Below are positions 12,718 to 24,295 of a stretch of 64,000 bases of DNA, piece by piece. A model generated the notes under the pieces. The model was given only the letters and a program-made list of their open reading frames with translations, searched no databases and was not told the DNA's origin. Positions within the stretch are counted from its first letter, which is position 1. Every line of letters starts with the position of its first letter. This stretch comes from Osedax frankpressi. Its lineage: Eukaryota; Annelida; Polychaeta; Sabellida; Siboglinidae. Made by a program: the position numbers and the translations under genes. The stretch is from contig OZ038312.1 of the NCBI GenBank assembly GCA_964035775.1, forward strand, positions 39,354,672 through 39,418,671, given 5' to 3'.

Positions 12718-12836
12718 ACCTTTACAGCGTGTATTCTGCTATATTCCAAGATTTAATTATAGGGGCCCACAGTGCAATACATGTACTCCGATCGGCGTTC
12801 AATTCACGTACTCAGAGCAATGTAGACCAATGTGCG
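12718..12836 (+). CDS. Candidate single exon, cysteine-rich peptide, unknown
   Basis: Flanked by a TTTTTAG acceptor and a GTTAGT donor. The open frame reads PLQRVFCYIPRFNYRGPQ, then CNTCTPIGVQFTYSEQCRP and MCG, with five cysteines spaced C-x12-C-x2-C-x13-C-x4-C. I do not recognise the domain. Support beyond splice sites: the duplicate at 30025-30143 differs at two bases in the exon, and both are synonymous in this frame (GGC/GGG Gly, GAG/GAA Glu) while they change residues in the other open frame. No partner exons were found, so this could be chance. Confidence 0.3.
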
Positions 12837-13544
12837 GTTAGTATTCTATATATGGAATTTGCTGGAGTGGGGATCCTTAGAATTCAAATTACCAACTGTG
12901 GAGCGATCAACTGACCGGTTGTTTTAATCGATTGGTTGTATGCGATTGCGTGAATGTTGTGTTCGTAACGGCATGGATACGACGCGAGTAATCGCTATCG
13001 GAACGCCACTAGCGGTGGTCAAAGGAATTACTTGATTAATATGAGTAACACTATTATTAGAAAACCCTCTTATTTCATTTATCAATATTAGCAATAGTAG
13101 GATAATATATAAATCTATTTGGACTAAAATGGATATTACGATTTAAAGTAGATGTCAACATGCTAACAATTTTCTTATTTATATAAAGGTAGTATATAAA
13201 AATATAATGATTATATATAATTATACAAAATTATGAATACTTTTACTAATGGGTCGCATCCTTTATAATAGTGACTATACAATTAGCATATAGCATTGCA
13301 CTAGTGTGACACCCTACGACGTAGGGCCTACGTTTCAATATATAATTTAATTAGTCATTATGACTAAGATTTAAAAACACTAATTTACTCGAAAGTTTCT
13401 ATAGATTCTAACCACAGCTTACGACTAAACAATGCCATAATACTCTGTATTGTATACTATACCATATTAAGGTATCGACTATTAACTATAATGAGATCAC
13501 CAATAGTATATAAATGTGTTATATATACTCAGGATACGTATATA

Positions 13545-13912
13545 AGATCATACATATAAGATCATACATATAAGATCATACATATAAGATCATACATATA
13601 AGATCATACATATAAGATCATACATATAAGATCATACATATAAGATCATACATATAAGATCATACATATAAGATCATACATATAAGATCATACATATAAG
13701 ATCATACATATAAGATCATACATATAAGATCATACATATAAGATCAAATATATAAGATCAAATATATAAGATCATACATATAAGATCATACATATAAGAT
13801 CATACATATAAGATCATACATATAAGATCATACATATAAGATCATACATATAAGATCATACATATAAGATCAAACATATAAGATCAAACATATAAGATCA
13901 TACATATATAAG
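13545..13912. repeat. 14-bp minisatellite (ATATAAGATCATAC)
   Basis: About 26 copies, with CAAATA and CAAACA variants clustered in the right half. The duplicate array at 30848-31128 has about seven fewer units. Ends on both sides fade into CAGGATAC(A/G)TATAT. Confidence 0.92.
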
Positions 13913-16900
13913 ATCAAATCAGGATACATATATACCTAAGATCATATCAAGATTTAATTTCTGTTATAAATCTAAAGTGGTATAAAGAGATATGCATTTT
14001 ATTACATATATATATATATATATAATCATTTATATGACTTTTTATAGGTTCGTTAGTTTGTGTTAGTGAAGCAAAATGTGAAAAATAATATTAATACTGA
14101 TACAGGTAAAGCATTTATGAATTGGATGTTATGGTAGATATAAGAAAGTAGTATATAAATATTATATAATGATGTTGTAATTTTGATCATTGTATTAGGA
14201 ATTCATTATGTAATCTAGAACAATTAAGTTTATTAAAATAATAGGACATCGATTATGATTATAGGATACTTAGTACAAGATGATAGAAAATGTATAGGTT
14301 GTGGATGGGCAGAATAAAATTCAAATAATTACATTTTTTAGATTAGAATTTTATTTTATATTATTTTGTGAATATATAAAATGTAATATTATATAATTAT
14401 ACCCTAGTTTAATAATCTAGGATTATACCATGGATTATAATATGTAAAGGGATGAATGGTAAATGTAGATATCTATTAATTTTATAAACGTGGTGTATGA
14501 CATATACATTTATATGTATAAAATCTATAGTTAGTGGAAACAAGAGATGTTAGAGAATAGTATGAATAACTAAGTCATCTTTAATTAATACTTAATAATA
14601 TTATTATATAGACATTTTATAAATATAAGCTATAATAAAGAAAATATCTTTAATATTAAAAACATCTATGCTTAATAAATAATGCCCAATCTATTGTTTG
14701 ATAGATGCACGTTACAACCTAAAGAGTGTTAAGAATCAATTATATTATGAGTACAAGTAAGTAAGTATCGAGAATTTGTATTATTTATCTATAATGCATA
14801 TCAAGTTTTCCGTTTAGCTGTATTATTATTTATAAGCAGTATTTCTGCAGTATATTTAAATTTAGGATTCATTTACTAGAAATTAGCTAACTGTGTACAT
14901 TATTATCGGTTTTTATTTTGTTAGTTGCAGTTTATATTTTATCAAGGCAAAATATAAAGAAGTGTATCGTCATCGTAAAGTAGGTAGTTTATATTTTAAA
15001 ATGTAGTTAGTATTTGGATATACTCATACTTATATAAGTGTGGGTTTGCATAAATAAAATGGTAAAGTCCCTAATATATAATTAAGATTGGAAATACTCA
15101 AGATAACTATATCTAAATTAAACGTGTAGTTATTTAACTGACCACATATTAATAAGCATAATTCAAAAATTCTTAGCATCAGTCTTATTATAGACAATCG
15201 CATATATTTTGTATCTAGTACTATATAGTTATTTATATAATCATTAATATATATATATATATATATTGCTTACTATTTTAAGGTAATTATAATGTTTTAT
15301 TATATATATAATAAGTAACAGTTCAATCATATTAATATATGAATTAGTAGAGTTCAACGTAGGTATTTTTATTGAGAATATGCTTTATGGGATAACATAT
15401 AAAAAAATTACATATGCATATAATACATTTTACTTCTATTTATAAATGAAATTATTCAACATACAATATATAGAAAACGGAAGAGATATACTGATATTTT
15501 TAAATTGCTATTAACTTTGGTCATCAAACCATACACTCCTGTCAATCACAATTGAGTTCATTCATACAATTTCTATCACCAGTATGTAGTGCACTGTCCG
15601 ATTGCAGACATGATTATGGAATTACACATAATGTTTTCACTTTTAAATTTAATATTAATTTATCTTCATTTCATTGAATATAATTTATTAATGTTATAAG
15701 CAATACAGAGCACATGGACTATTACCATTGAAATCCTATTAAAGGTTACATAATTAAATACTATCTTATAATAGGCAGGTTATATACTACTATAATATGC
15801 ACAAATAAATACCTATATGGTGTTTTATCTCACAAGCTTTGACTTGAAAGATATCATTATTCAATTGTATATTTATTTATTGAAGAGTAATTAGTAAAAA
15901 ATCAACAATTAATTTATAAAATTATGGTTCGAAATTACCTAAATTTAATAAAAAATATATATAAAATTTGTAAATATTACATATTGCATATATATAATAT
16001 CATTTAATAAAAGTAATATCATTAAATTGTGAGTATATGATATATACTATAGATGAATATATATATGCAAATGTAGGATAAATGTTGAACTTAACTTTTA
16101 TCATCTGTCATAGGTATAATATATAGTAAATTTGAATAATAATAAGTACTAAGTATAACTAAATATAATATAGAACCAGGGTGATAGAAGTAAACAAAAT
16201 AATGTATTACTAATTATTCTGACATCATCAAACAAATAATTAAATTGACTATTTGATATTGTATTGTTTAAATATAGTTAACCCTTTAAATGGATATACA
16301 TTGAGGATGATATTTATTGTTTGGGTTTTTTTATTAAACATTTCGTTTTTAGTCTTATATTATATAATTATTTACAACCTTTATAAAAATGTAATTATTA
16401 TACATTTAAAATATCAGGCTTTATATCTTTTCAAGGTCAGGTAAATGAAAGATGTATAACTATATTTTTAAACATATTTGTATATAACAATCATATAATA
16501 AATATCAACCTTGATGCTATATATAAAAATAACATAAGACTATAAATTAATTAACCAAGAACAATTTTACATTTGTTTAATAGTGACTTTCATTTTATCA
16601 AAAAAATCCCAAATTTAAAACATCAATAGAAAATGTTTTTAACCGTAAAGCCTATAAAATGGGAATTATGAACTTATTTTTGAATTAAAATGTGTTATTA
16701 AAAAAATATATATTGGTATGCATAACAAAATATTAATATCTTATTAATTTGAGTAAAAACACCCAAAATTTTTTTGAGTAAAAACTGACATTTATTAAGA
16801 GTTTGCAATGTATAATATACATTGTATATTAAGTATATATTGTATGTATCATTGACAATAGTACTATTGCATTTCAATACAATTTTTCTTAATGCTCTTT

Positions 16901-18767
16901 GAAATAATATTTTTGTATATTTGAGGGTTTCAATACAGTTGAGTTTAGTCTAAAAATTTAACATTTTTTAAAGATTTCCTATGATATATTAATGATATTT
17001 ACACTTTTTATTATTGTTATGAATCTAAACTTAAAAATTATGATACATTTTAAAATGTAACAGTATCATTACGATTGTAAATAATGTTATTATAAAATAT
17101 TCAAATCAATATGCGCTATAGTATTAGAATGGTAAAATATTGGGAACACAAATAAAAAGAAATAAAAATATGATGTTAGTGTATCAGTATATCTTTAATT
17201 AAAAAATTTTATATCTGGAAAATGGATTAAATAAATATAAAGAACAGTAAAATTAAGAGTATAAATGTATATGTTTAATTTAAAATAGTAGTTTAATAAA
17301 TATAATTTATAATAAAGAAATTATAAGTATAATTGTGTGTATAAATTATTAATCTTAATTTATTATTAATTTTTTTTGAGTGATAACATATACTTGAAAA
17401 AATTGTTATAATAACTAATAATAGTTTTTAATATAAATAGTAAATATAATTGCCAAACTATTTGTACTTTTTACATGATTAATCCTTGATTAGGGTTAGA
17501 AAATAAAACTACTATTTGTTATTAAATATTTTGATCTAATAATTGATTATTGATTATAGACAAATATGAATAATTATATGATTGTTTAATTTATGGTTGG
17601 CTTATGTAAGTACAATGTTAATAAAAGTATCACTATTTATTTTTTTAAAAATAATTTACAGTTAATCACTTTGATTATTATAATTATAACATTGTAAATT
17701 TATAATTATTATGTGTATTTAGTTAGCATGTTATAATAAAATACTGCAAATAATAATTTATGAGCTAATACATAATTACTATAATTATAATGAATTTACT
17801 ATTATTATTATAATAAATTCCATGTTTTCATTAATATATATATATATATATATATATAAATTAATATAGAATACCTTTAGTTAAATTTAAAAATTGTAAT
17901 ATAAACTATATCTAACTAAAGCACTTTTATAAAATATAATTTGTAGTAATCTAAAAATAAATTTTATTTAGAGACAGAGAAAATATGTATTATTTTAAGA
18001 GTTGAAAAATATCATGATATTAGCCTAACAAATATATAATTGATGATAGGTTAACTGGTATATAATTTATATACAATATTTACATGTAAAAAGGTTTTAG
18101 TAAAAATTAAATTTGTTTTGATATTATATTTATCGAAATATATTATTATATTTGTTTTCCTTTTTTACTAGCTCTACGATTATCCCTTATACTTATAATA
18201 TTATTTAATTACGTAAAACTATTTTAAATATATAATTATATATTTAATTGGTATGATGTAATACAATAATATGAATAATAATATAAATTCAAATAATACA
18301 TTAATATAATTTATAATAAAATTACAACTATTATTATAATAGTTATCATACTTAAATAAATAATTATATTTATATATATACATACAATATATATATATAT
18401 AGTATATAAATAAACTGTTACATTAATAAAATATGCTTTATATATAACTGAGCTTAATATTTGTCTTATATATTTATATTTATTTTTATTTTTAATCAAT
18501 AGGTGGCAAACATTTAGAATAAATACAAATATAAATAGATACATATATTTTAAATACATATATGTACATACATATTATATAATTATATTATATATGTTTT
18601 ATATAATAAATAATATAGATATTTAGAGATTTTAATAGTTTATAATCTAAGCTTTAATGTTATTTTTGATTTTACTGTGCTTAAGAATATTTTTTTTTTT
18701 TAATTTTTGATTTTTTAATTTTTATTCCTAGAAATACATGAACAGTTCCAGGAAATTAAGCATAGAC

Positions 18768-18956
18768 ATCGCTTCTCGGCCTTTTGGCTAAGATCAAAGT
18801 GTAGTATCTGTTCTTAAGAGCTTAATTTCTCTTATGTCTTGCATAGCTTGACTTCGAAATTAAACTGATTTTTGAAGATGGAAAGAGATTTAGGAGCTTG
18901 CTCCGACTCTTTCACGTGTTGTCCTGGTATTGCAGTACCTCCAGGTTCGGCACACT
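18768..18956 (+). ncRNA. U2: U2 snRNA gene, apparently intact
   Basis: U2 pairs with the intron branch point in the major spliceosome. The 5' end ATCGCTTCTCGGCCTTTTGG is the metazoan consensus, with stem-loop I and the branch-point-binding GTAGTA at 18801-18806. Stem IIa is TAAGAG/CTCTTA (18815-18834) instead of the usual TATCAG/CTGATA; both changed pairs are compensated. Sm site ATTTTTGA at 18868-18875. Stem III GGAGCTTGCTCC at 18893-18904. Stem-loop IV is CCTGG, loop TATTGCAGTACCT, CCAGG at 18923-18945, the U2B''/U2A' site. The 3' end is set by analogy with other U2 RNAs; a short CTCCC-TTC-GGGGAG hairpin follows. The upstream 100 bp is conserved in the duplicate, but I cannot place a PSE with confidence. 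This is the only uninterrupted U2 in the window and equals the empty site for the insertion at 36015/38986. Confidence 0.9.
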
Positions 18957-19851
18957 CCCTTCGGGGAGAAAATTAACTAATGATTTATATAGCTTTAGAA
19001 TAAACACTTTTTTATTTTATATATTTGGTGTCAAATTAACATGTAAACTAATTTTTTCTATAGAATAAAACTATATTTTTCTATATATTTCAATAGAAAA
19101 ATAAAACTATTATTTTATATATTTGGTGTCAAATTAGCATGTAAACTAATTTTTTCTATAGAATAAAACTATATTTTTCTATATATTTCAATAGAAAAAT
19201 ATAAAATAAAACTATATTTTTCTATATATTTCAATAGAAAAATATAAAATAAAACTATATTTTTCTATATATTTCAATAGAAAAATATAAAATAAAACTA
19301 TATTTTTCTTATATTTCTACAAATATATAAAATACTAAGAATTTCGAAGCCGTCGGAGAAATCAGTGCTACTACATCCGAAGTTTATTTCCAGGAAGAAT
19401 CTACCAAAAATGTGAATCTTCCAAAAATTTTGATCGCTTCTCGGCCTTTTGGATCGATTTTAATACTTTTATTTTTTTTAAATCCAGGTACCTGTGAATA
19501 TTGCAAGTAATCAAGCTCTTAACCAGGTTACTTTATAGTGGCTGATATAAGCAATATTCACAGAATTATATATATTTATTCACAGAAAAATATAAAATAA
19601 AACTATATTTTTCTATATATTTCAATAGAAAAATATAAAATAAAACTATATTTTTCTATATATTTCAATAGAAAAATATAAAATAAAACTATATTTTTCT
19701 TATATTTCTACAAATATATAAAATACTAAGAATTTCGAAGCCGTCGGAGAAATCAGTGCTACTACATCCGAAGTTTATTTCCAGGAAGAATCTACCAAAA
19801 ATGTGAATCTTCCAATAATTTTGATCCCTTCTCGGCCTTTTGGCTTAGATC
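18957..19851. other. U2 3' spacer with 43-bp AT repeats and a duplicated element-derived module
   Basis: After U2 come AT-rich 43-bp repeats (core TATATTTTTCTATATATTTC, AATAGAAAAATATAAAAT). Two copies of a mixed module follow (about 19335-19565 and 19722-19960). Each has about 65 bp resembling the retrotransposon's own ORF around 20495-20570 (GAAGCCGTCGGAG, ACATCCGAAGTTTA, CCAGGAAGA), then a U2 5' stub, then leader sequence. The stub is U2 nt 1-20 at 19433-19452 and a 26/28 match to U2 nt 1-28 at 19824-19851. The same spacer recurs before copies 3 and 4. Confidence 0.8.
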
Positions 19852-19888
19852 GATCTTAATACTTTTATTTTTTTTAAATCCAGGTACC

Positions 19889-19958
19889 TGTGAATATTGC
19901 AAGGAATCAAGCTCTTAACCAGGTTACTTTATAGTGGCTGATATAAGCAATATTCACA
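19889..19958 (+). promoter_or_regulatory. Element 5' leader: 12-bp inverted repeat
   Basis: TGTGAATATTGC (19889-19900) and GCAATATTCACA (19947-19958) are perfect complements around a 46-nt loop that has a CAGGTTAC step. Present in every leader and also in the partial upstream module. It could be a structured 5' UTR or a processing element. I see no hammerhead core. Confidence 0.55.
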
Positions 19959-20276
19959 GAATTATCCCTAGAACCTGCGATATTATTTATATTCTTTTAT
20001 ATTCTAATTTATTTTATCTTTTTGTATTCATACATTTTTACACGCTTTCTAATTTTACATACATATTTCTACATATTCTTGCATATTTTTACATACTTTT
20101 ACATACTTTTATATTAAATATTTACATTTTTATTCACATTTACATTTACATATTACACTTTATCTTTTATTAACTTTTTATACTTCCACACCTATTTCAC
20201 CCCATACACTTATCCTTTACACTTCTAGTTCACTTCCCTCTTTCCACTACCCGTATTAGCTGTCACTTTGTGACCT

Positions 20277-23200
20277 ATGGTCCGAATTCTAGATGGCAAT
20301 AAACTACGTATTTCGATTCCAGTACCGTCTAGCCTCCAATGTTGTTTATGCGATAAGTCATGGACTTCTAAATCTAGGCACTTAGAAGTCAGAAATCACC
20401 TAAACAAAAAACATGGAGTCCAAATCAGTGAATTCTCCTACATATGCCAATGTAGCAAAACATTCACTGATTTGAGAGGTACGGCTTCGCATACCAAGAA
20501 TTGCGAAGCCATCGGAGGAGAAACAAGTTTCCCAACATCCGAAGTTCATTGCCAGGAAGATGGCAAACTCACATTCATCCTGCTCATGCCTAGCACTCAA
20601 CAGCGATGCCATATCCCCGGTTGCTTATTCACGTCCAAAGCAACTGGGACTAAGATAGCTGTGAGTTTTCAGCACCACTTCTTCAGGAAGCACGCCCTGG
20701 AGTCGCTGTATCGATGGAAGTGCAGATGCGGGCACCTCCTCTCCCCAAAGGAGGCCCGCATGAAGACGCATTTTATAACCTGCCCAACACATATTGCGTC
20801 ACTTCCATCATCACCAACTCCAGGACCTGCACCCATATTCCCCTCTAGTCCCCTTGAAGAGTCTACTTCGGAGAGCTCCCAACTCGCTTCCACCACCGTC
20901 CTAAGCCCCGTCACGCACTCATTACCGGTCCCCCCAACCCCGATTACCCTCACTCCCCTCATTCCCCTCACCCCCATCACCACCGCTTCCGACCCCATCG
21001 ACATCTCCGACACTCCATCTACTAACTTCATCACTGTATCCCCCGACACCCCACTCAATAACGACACTCGCCCCTTAGAAGTTACCCCAAATCCCCCTAT
21101 CCCATTCCCACTTCTCCCACCTCCTAGCCCCTTATCGTTCCCTTCACTAGCACCAATTAATTCCTATCACCATACACCGACCATCCCCACTGAAGAGAGC
21201 TCTCCGACTCACCGCCTTACTTTCCCCGACGACCACCCTACTACTGCCAACTCTACTCCCCCTACTAACAACTTCCCTCACCCGACTTCACCCATTTACC
21301 AATCCACGGCTGGCGATTCTCCCCGCATCTCAGGAAACCCGCTCCTCACCAAATGGCTTCCCATCCTGTCCGGTTGCACTCCGGAAACCAAGGATGAAGT
21401 CATTAGTGAATGCATAGCGGAGATCGTCAGTCATACTAAGGGGTCGCTGGAGACCCTCCCAGCTCAAGCTTTCTCTAGACCGAAGCGAAAACCGCGTCAC
21501 CAATCTAGAGATCAGCAAAGAGCCAGGAGGGCAATACACCATGACCCTAAAGATGCGAGCTTTATCCAGAAGCTTTTTAACATTTATCCGAAGCGAGCCG
21601 TCAACAAGGTTCTTAACGATAGAAGCCCGAGGTATGATGGGTCGCTCGATACCCTGACCTCTTTTGCCAGCTCTTTCGTGGAACCCGCTCACTTCAAGGA
21701 TTCTGCTAACCGCATCAAACAAAAGTATGACGAATGCCAGTGGACAGTCCCCGACGATTCCCAAACGGAAACTTTACTGTCCCCTCCTACCAGAAAGGAG
21801 ATACTCTATAAATTGAGGAGAGTATCGAACACCGCTCCGGGTCACGATAAACTCGAATACCGCCACCTACAGAAATGTGACCCGAGCGGTCGACTGCTTG
21901 AAGCCCTGTTCAGGGTCGTCCATGAGATGGGTGTCCCTTCATCGTGGAAAAATGGTAAAACTATCCTTATCCACAAGAAGGGCCCCACGAACGACCCGGG
22001 CAATTTCAGGCCCATCACGCTGTTGTGCACGCTATATAAGCTGTACTCGAGCATCCTCGCCAAGAAGATAGTTTCTGTTGCCGTTGATCTGGAGTGGATC
22101 TCCGAGGAACAAAAGGGTTTCCTCCCAGGGATCAACGGTATACAGGAACACACCTACCTTCTAGAGTCTTGTATTGGCGAGGCTCGAAAATCAAAGAGGC
22201 AGCTTTACATAGCGTGGCTGGATCTCCGCAACGCGTTCGGTTCTCTCCCACACACTACCCTCAAAAAACTCTTCCTCTCCCTCCCAATCCCCCAACGTTT
22301 AAAGGCAATACTTACTGAACTTTACAACGACAACTGCAGCTCCCTGCAAGGCGGCGAACACTCCCTGAATATCCATTCAACAGCGGGTGTTCGTCAAGGT
22401 GATGGCCTGAGCCCGATTATTTTTAATCTGGCAACCGAGCCACTAACGAGGCTGATAAAGCGAATCAATCCCGGATTCAACCTCGGAGGTGCCCCGGTCA
22501 AGGTCACCACCTATGCTGATGATACAGCTATCATAGCAGGGAGTGCCGATGCACTCCAACATACACTGAACCGACTTACCGATATATCGTCTTTGCTAGG
22601 ACTGACCTTCAACCCGACTAAATGCGCATCTCTTACTCTACTGAGCGGCAAAATTGCCGCCAAATCATTTACAATGTACAATAATAGTATTCCAAAACTA
22701 GCAAAGACGGACTACGAAACTTACCTGGGCATCCCAATCGGTTACAATTACTTATACAGTTTATGTACCGATGTCCCAGGTAAGATTGACAAACTGGCAG
22801 AATGCCTTTTAGCCCCATGGCAAAAGCTCGAAGTTCTGCGAGCTTTCCTGCTCCCATCGATCTCATTCGATCTCTCTTCCGGTAGAGTATCTAAGGAAGA
22901 ATTAACAAAACTCGATCAGAAAGTTGTATCCTTCCTTAAGTACATATGCAAACTACCGGAGAGAGCATCGAATTAATTCCTCTATGCCACCAGATCGGTG
23001 GGGGCGCTAGCTATTCCTAAGTCGATCGAAGAGGCAGATGTTTGGACTCTTTCCAAGGGCCTACATCTGCTAAATTCGAAAGACGAAACAATAAATACGC
23101 TAGCTCAAAAGGAACTCACGCAGACCATAGAGACGGGTCTAAAAGGTGCTACTGCATCACACCACAAATTTTTGTCAGGGAACAACGATGGAGGCCTTTA

Positions 23201-24044
23201 CGCTTTTAGGCACAACTCCACCCTGACAAATATTTGGACGAGGACGAGGAAAGCGGCCGCTAGATTGCACTGCAAGATTGATGCCGATGATAGAAACCAA
23301 CTAATACTTATCATCGATGACTTCTCTTGCAGGCCTTCTAAGGTCGTTCGAACCGTCCGGTTAGCGTTGAGAGAAAGGTGGTCCGAGAAGCTCCTCTCTC
23401 TAGCCGTGCAAGGAAGGGTTCCTAGCGCTATGTCGCTTGATAAGTCAAGTGGGGATATCCCCCATTTGACCTCAGCTAGAACCCCTCTATCCTTCACGGC
23501 TTGGAGCTTCTGGTCCAAAGCCAAGCTTGGCTGCCTCTCCACGAAATTCATTCCGGGGGTAGCGTCGAGCGATACAATGTGCAGAAGATGTTTCCAAAAG
23601 GAAGAGACTACTTCGCACGTTGTATCTAGCTGTTCCTCAATGCTGCTACACTACACCAAACGTCATGATGCAGTAGAACATATACTGACTAACCTGTTAG
23701 AAATCCTGGACGTCCCCCACTCCCTTAAAGTGCGTTCAGGTGCCCTCATTCCAGACATTACCATTACTTCTCCACATATTGTCATAGACGTGACATGCCC
23801 GTTTGATGAAGTCTCAAACTTAGCTAGTGCATCCGATCGCAAAAAGTCTAAATACGCCGACATTGGCACAGTCATGCCACTTGTAGTCGGTGCACTAGGC
23901 TCATGGGTCCCTGAGAACGACAATATCAAGCGGGCATTAAATATTCCTACCGATATGTGGAAAAAGATGAAAAGAAGAATGCGAGTGGCGGCTATCGAAA
24001 GATCCGCGGGTACCACCCACATTTTCTTCTCATCTCCGGACTGA
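20277..24044 (+). pseudogene. Utopia-like ORF, copy 1: Zn fingers, RT, restriction-like endonuclease; one in-frame stop
   Basis: 1255-codon single ORF. Residues 22-46: C2H2 (C22-x2-C25-x15-H41-x4-H46). 57-76: C-x-C-x12-H-x3-C. A second pair of Cys/His motifs near 110-170 (CHIPGC, HHFFRKH, CRCGH, HFITC). 180-360: Pro/Ser/Thr-rich linker; no ULP1 protease seen. RT: NFRPITLLCTLYKL, motif A WLDLRNAF (D649), motif B GVRQGDGLSPIIFN, motif C YADD (746-749). Knuckle CRRC-x8-H-x4-C (1102-1119). Endonuclease: IPD at 1158-1160, VIDVTCP (D1171), then KKSKY. It would bind U2 DNA, nick it and prime cDNA there. TAA at 22974-22976 interrupts after ERASN; reading resumes in the same frame to TGA. Copy 2 has TCA there. 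Start chosen as the first ATG ahead of the zinc fingers (TGACCTATGG). Confidence 0.85.
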
Positions 24045-24284
24045 GGTCTTCCCCATTCTTATTTTAATTTTACATATATTATTTTATCTTATACTATTTT
24101 ATCTTGTCTTATCTTATTGTATTTTATTGTACTATTTTATATTTCTTACTATTTACATTTTTATTTATATCTCGGGTTTTAGATATATTAAAAAAAAATC
24201 AGCCCCCATATCTGCCACTGCGAAGTAACGCGTATGATGCAATTGGTTAATTGATGACTTACTTAATAACACATATTCTAAAAA
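24045..24284 (+). other. Element 3' UTR (copy 1)
   Basis: AT-rich, then a block conserved in all four copies: CCACTGCGAAGTAACGC, TATGATGCAATTGGTT, ATTGATGA. It ends TTCTAAAAATC at the U2-like flank. In R2-type elements the RT recognises the 3' UTR, so this block is the likely recognition structure. Copies 2 and 3 carry a different AT-rich half (GTCCTCCCCACCC). Confidence 0.7.
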
Positions 24285-24295
24285 TCTTTTCTTAA

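Larger units (their letters stand above)
11176..18767. other. Left copy of a 7.5-kb AT-rich segmental duplication
   Basis: Near-identical to 28540-35974. The offset is 17,307 bp up to the 14-bp array and 17,207 bp after it; the change is explained by seven fewer 14-bp units plus one AT step. Similarity is lower with indels from about 11.2 to 12.0 kb, then very high. Mostly A/T with (AT)n runs; only 12.6-13.0 kb has mixed composition and one candidate exon (12718-12836). The segment ends at the U2 gene. Nothing else recognised. Confidence 0.85.
19852..24284 (+). mobile_element. Utopia-like non-LTR retrotransposon, copy 1 (full length)
   Basis: Runs from the end of a U2 5' stub, through a 5' leader of about 425 bp and a 1255-codon ORF, to a 3' UTR of about 240 bp. 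It is then followed by U2-like ATCTTTTCTTAAAGC (U2 nt 39-54 is ATCTGTTCTTAAGAGC), so it sits in a decayed U2 gene in sense orientation. No poly(A) tail, as expected for site-specific R2/NeSL-type elements. Zinc fingers, reverse transcriptase and restriction-like endonuclease plus U2 targeting fit the Utopia lineage (NeSL clade). Its ORF has one in-frame TAA, and its 3' UTR type matches copy 4 and differs from copies 2 and 3. Confidence 0.85.

Noticed and set aside
13290-13330. CCCTACGACGTAGGGCCTACG palindrome as a regulatory site
   Set aside because: A single short hairpin in AT-rich DNA with no neighbouring gene; nothing supports a function.
13545-13912. 14-bp array as a relative of the U2 satellite (shared TAAGATCA)
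   Set aside because: Only eight bases are shared, the period differs, and no U2 stem sequence is present; probably chance.
19934-20173. 79-codon open frame before each full-length element ORF (also 40156 and 45619)
   Set aside because: Starts at GTG, hydrophobic low-complexity Phe/Tyr/Ile from AT-rich leader, different frame from the main ORF, and repeated only because the leaders are copies.
20800-21360. ULP1-type protease expected in some NeSL elements
   Set aside because: This stretch is Pro/Ser/Thr-rich linker; no His/Asp/Cys protease motifs seen.
21330-21764. Antisense frames of 100-170 codons within all element copies
   Set aside because: Shadows of the GC-richer sense ORF; they hold no recognisable domain.
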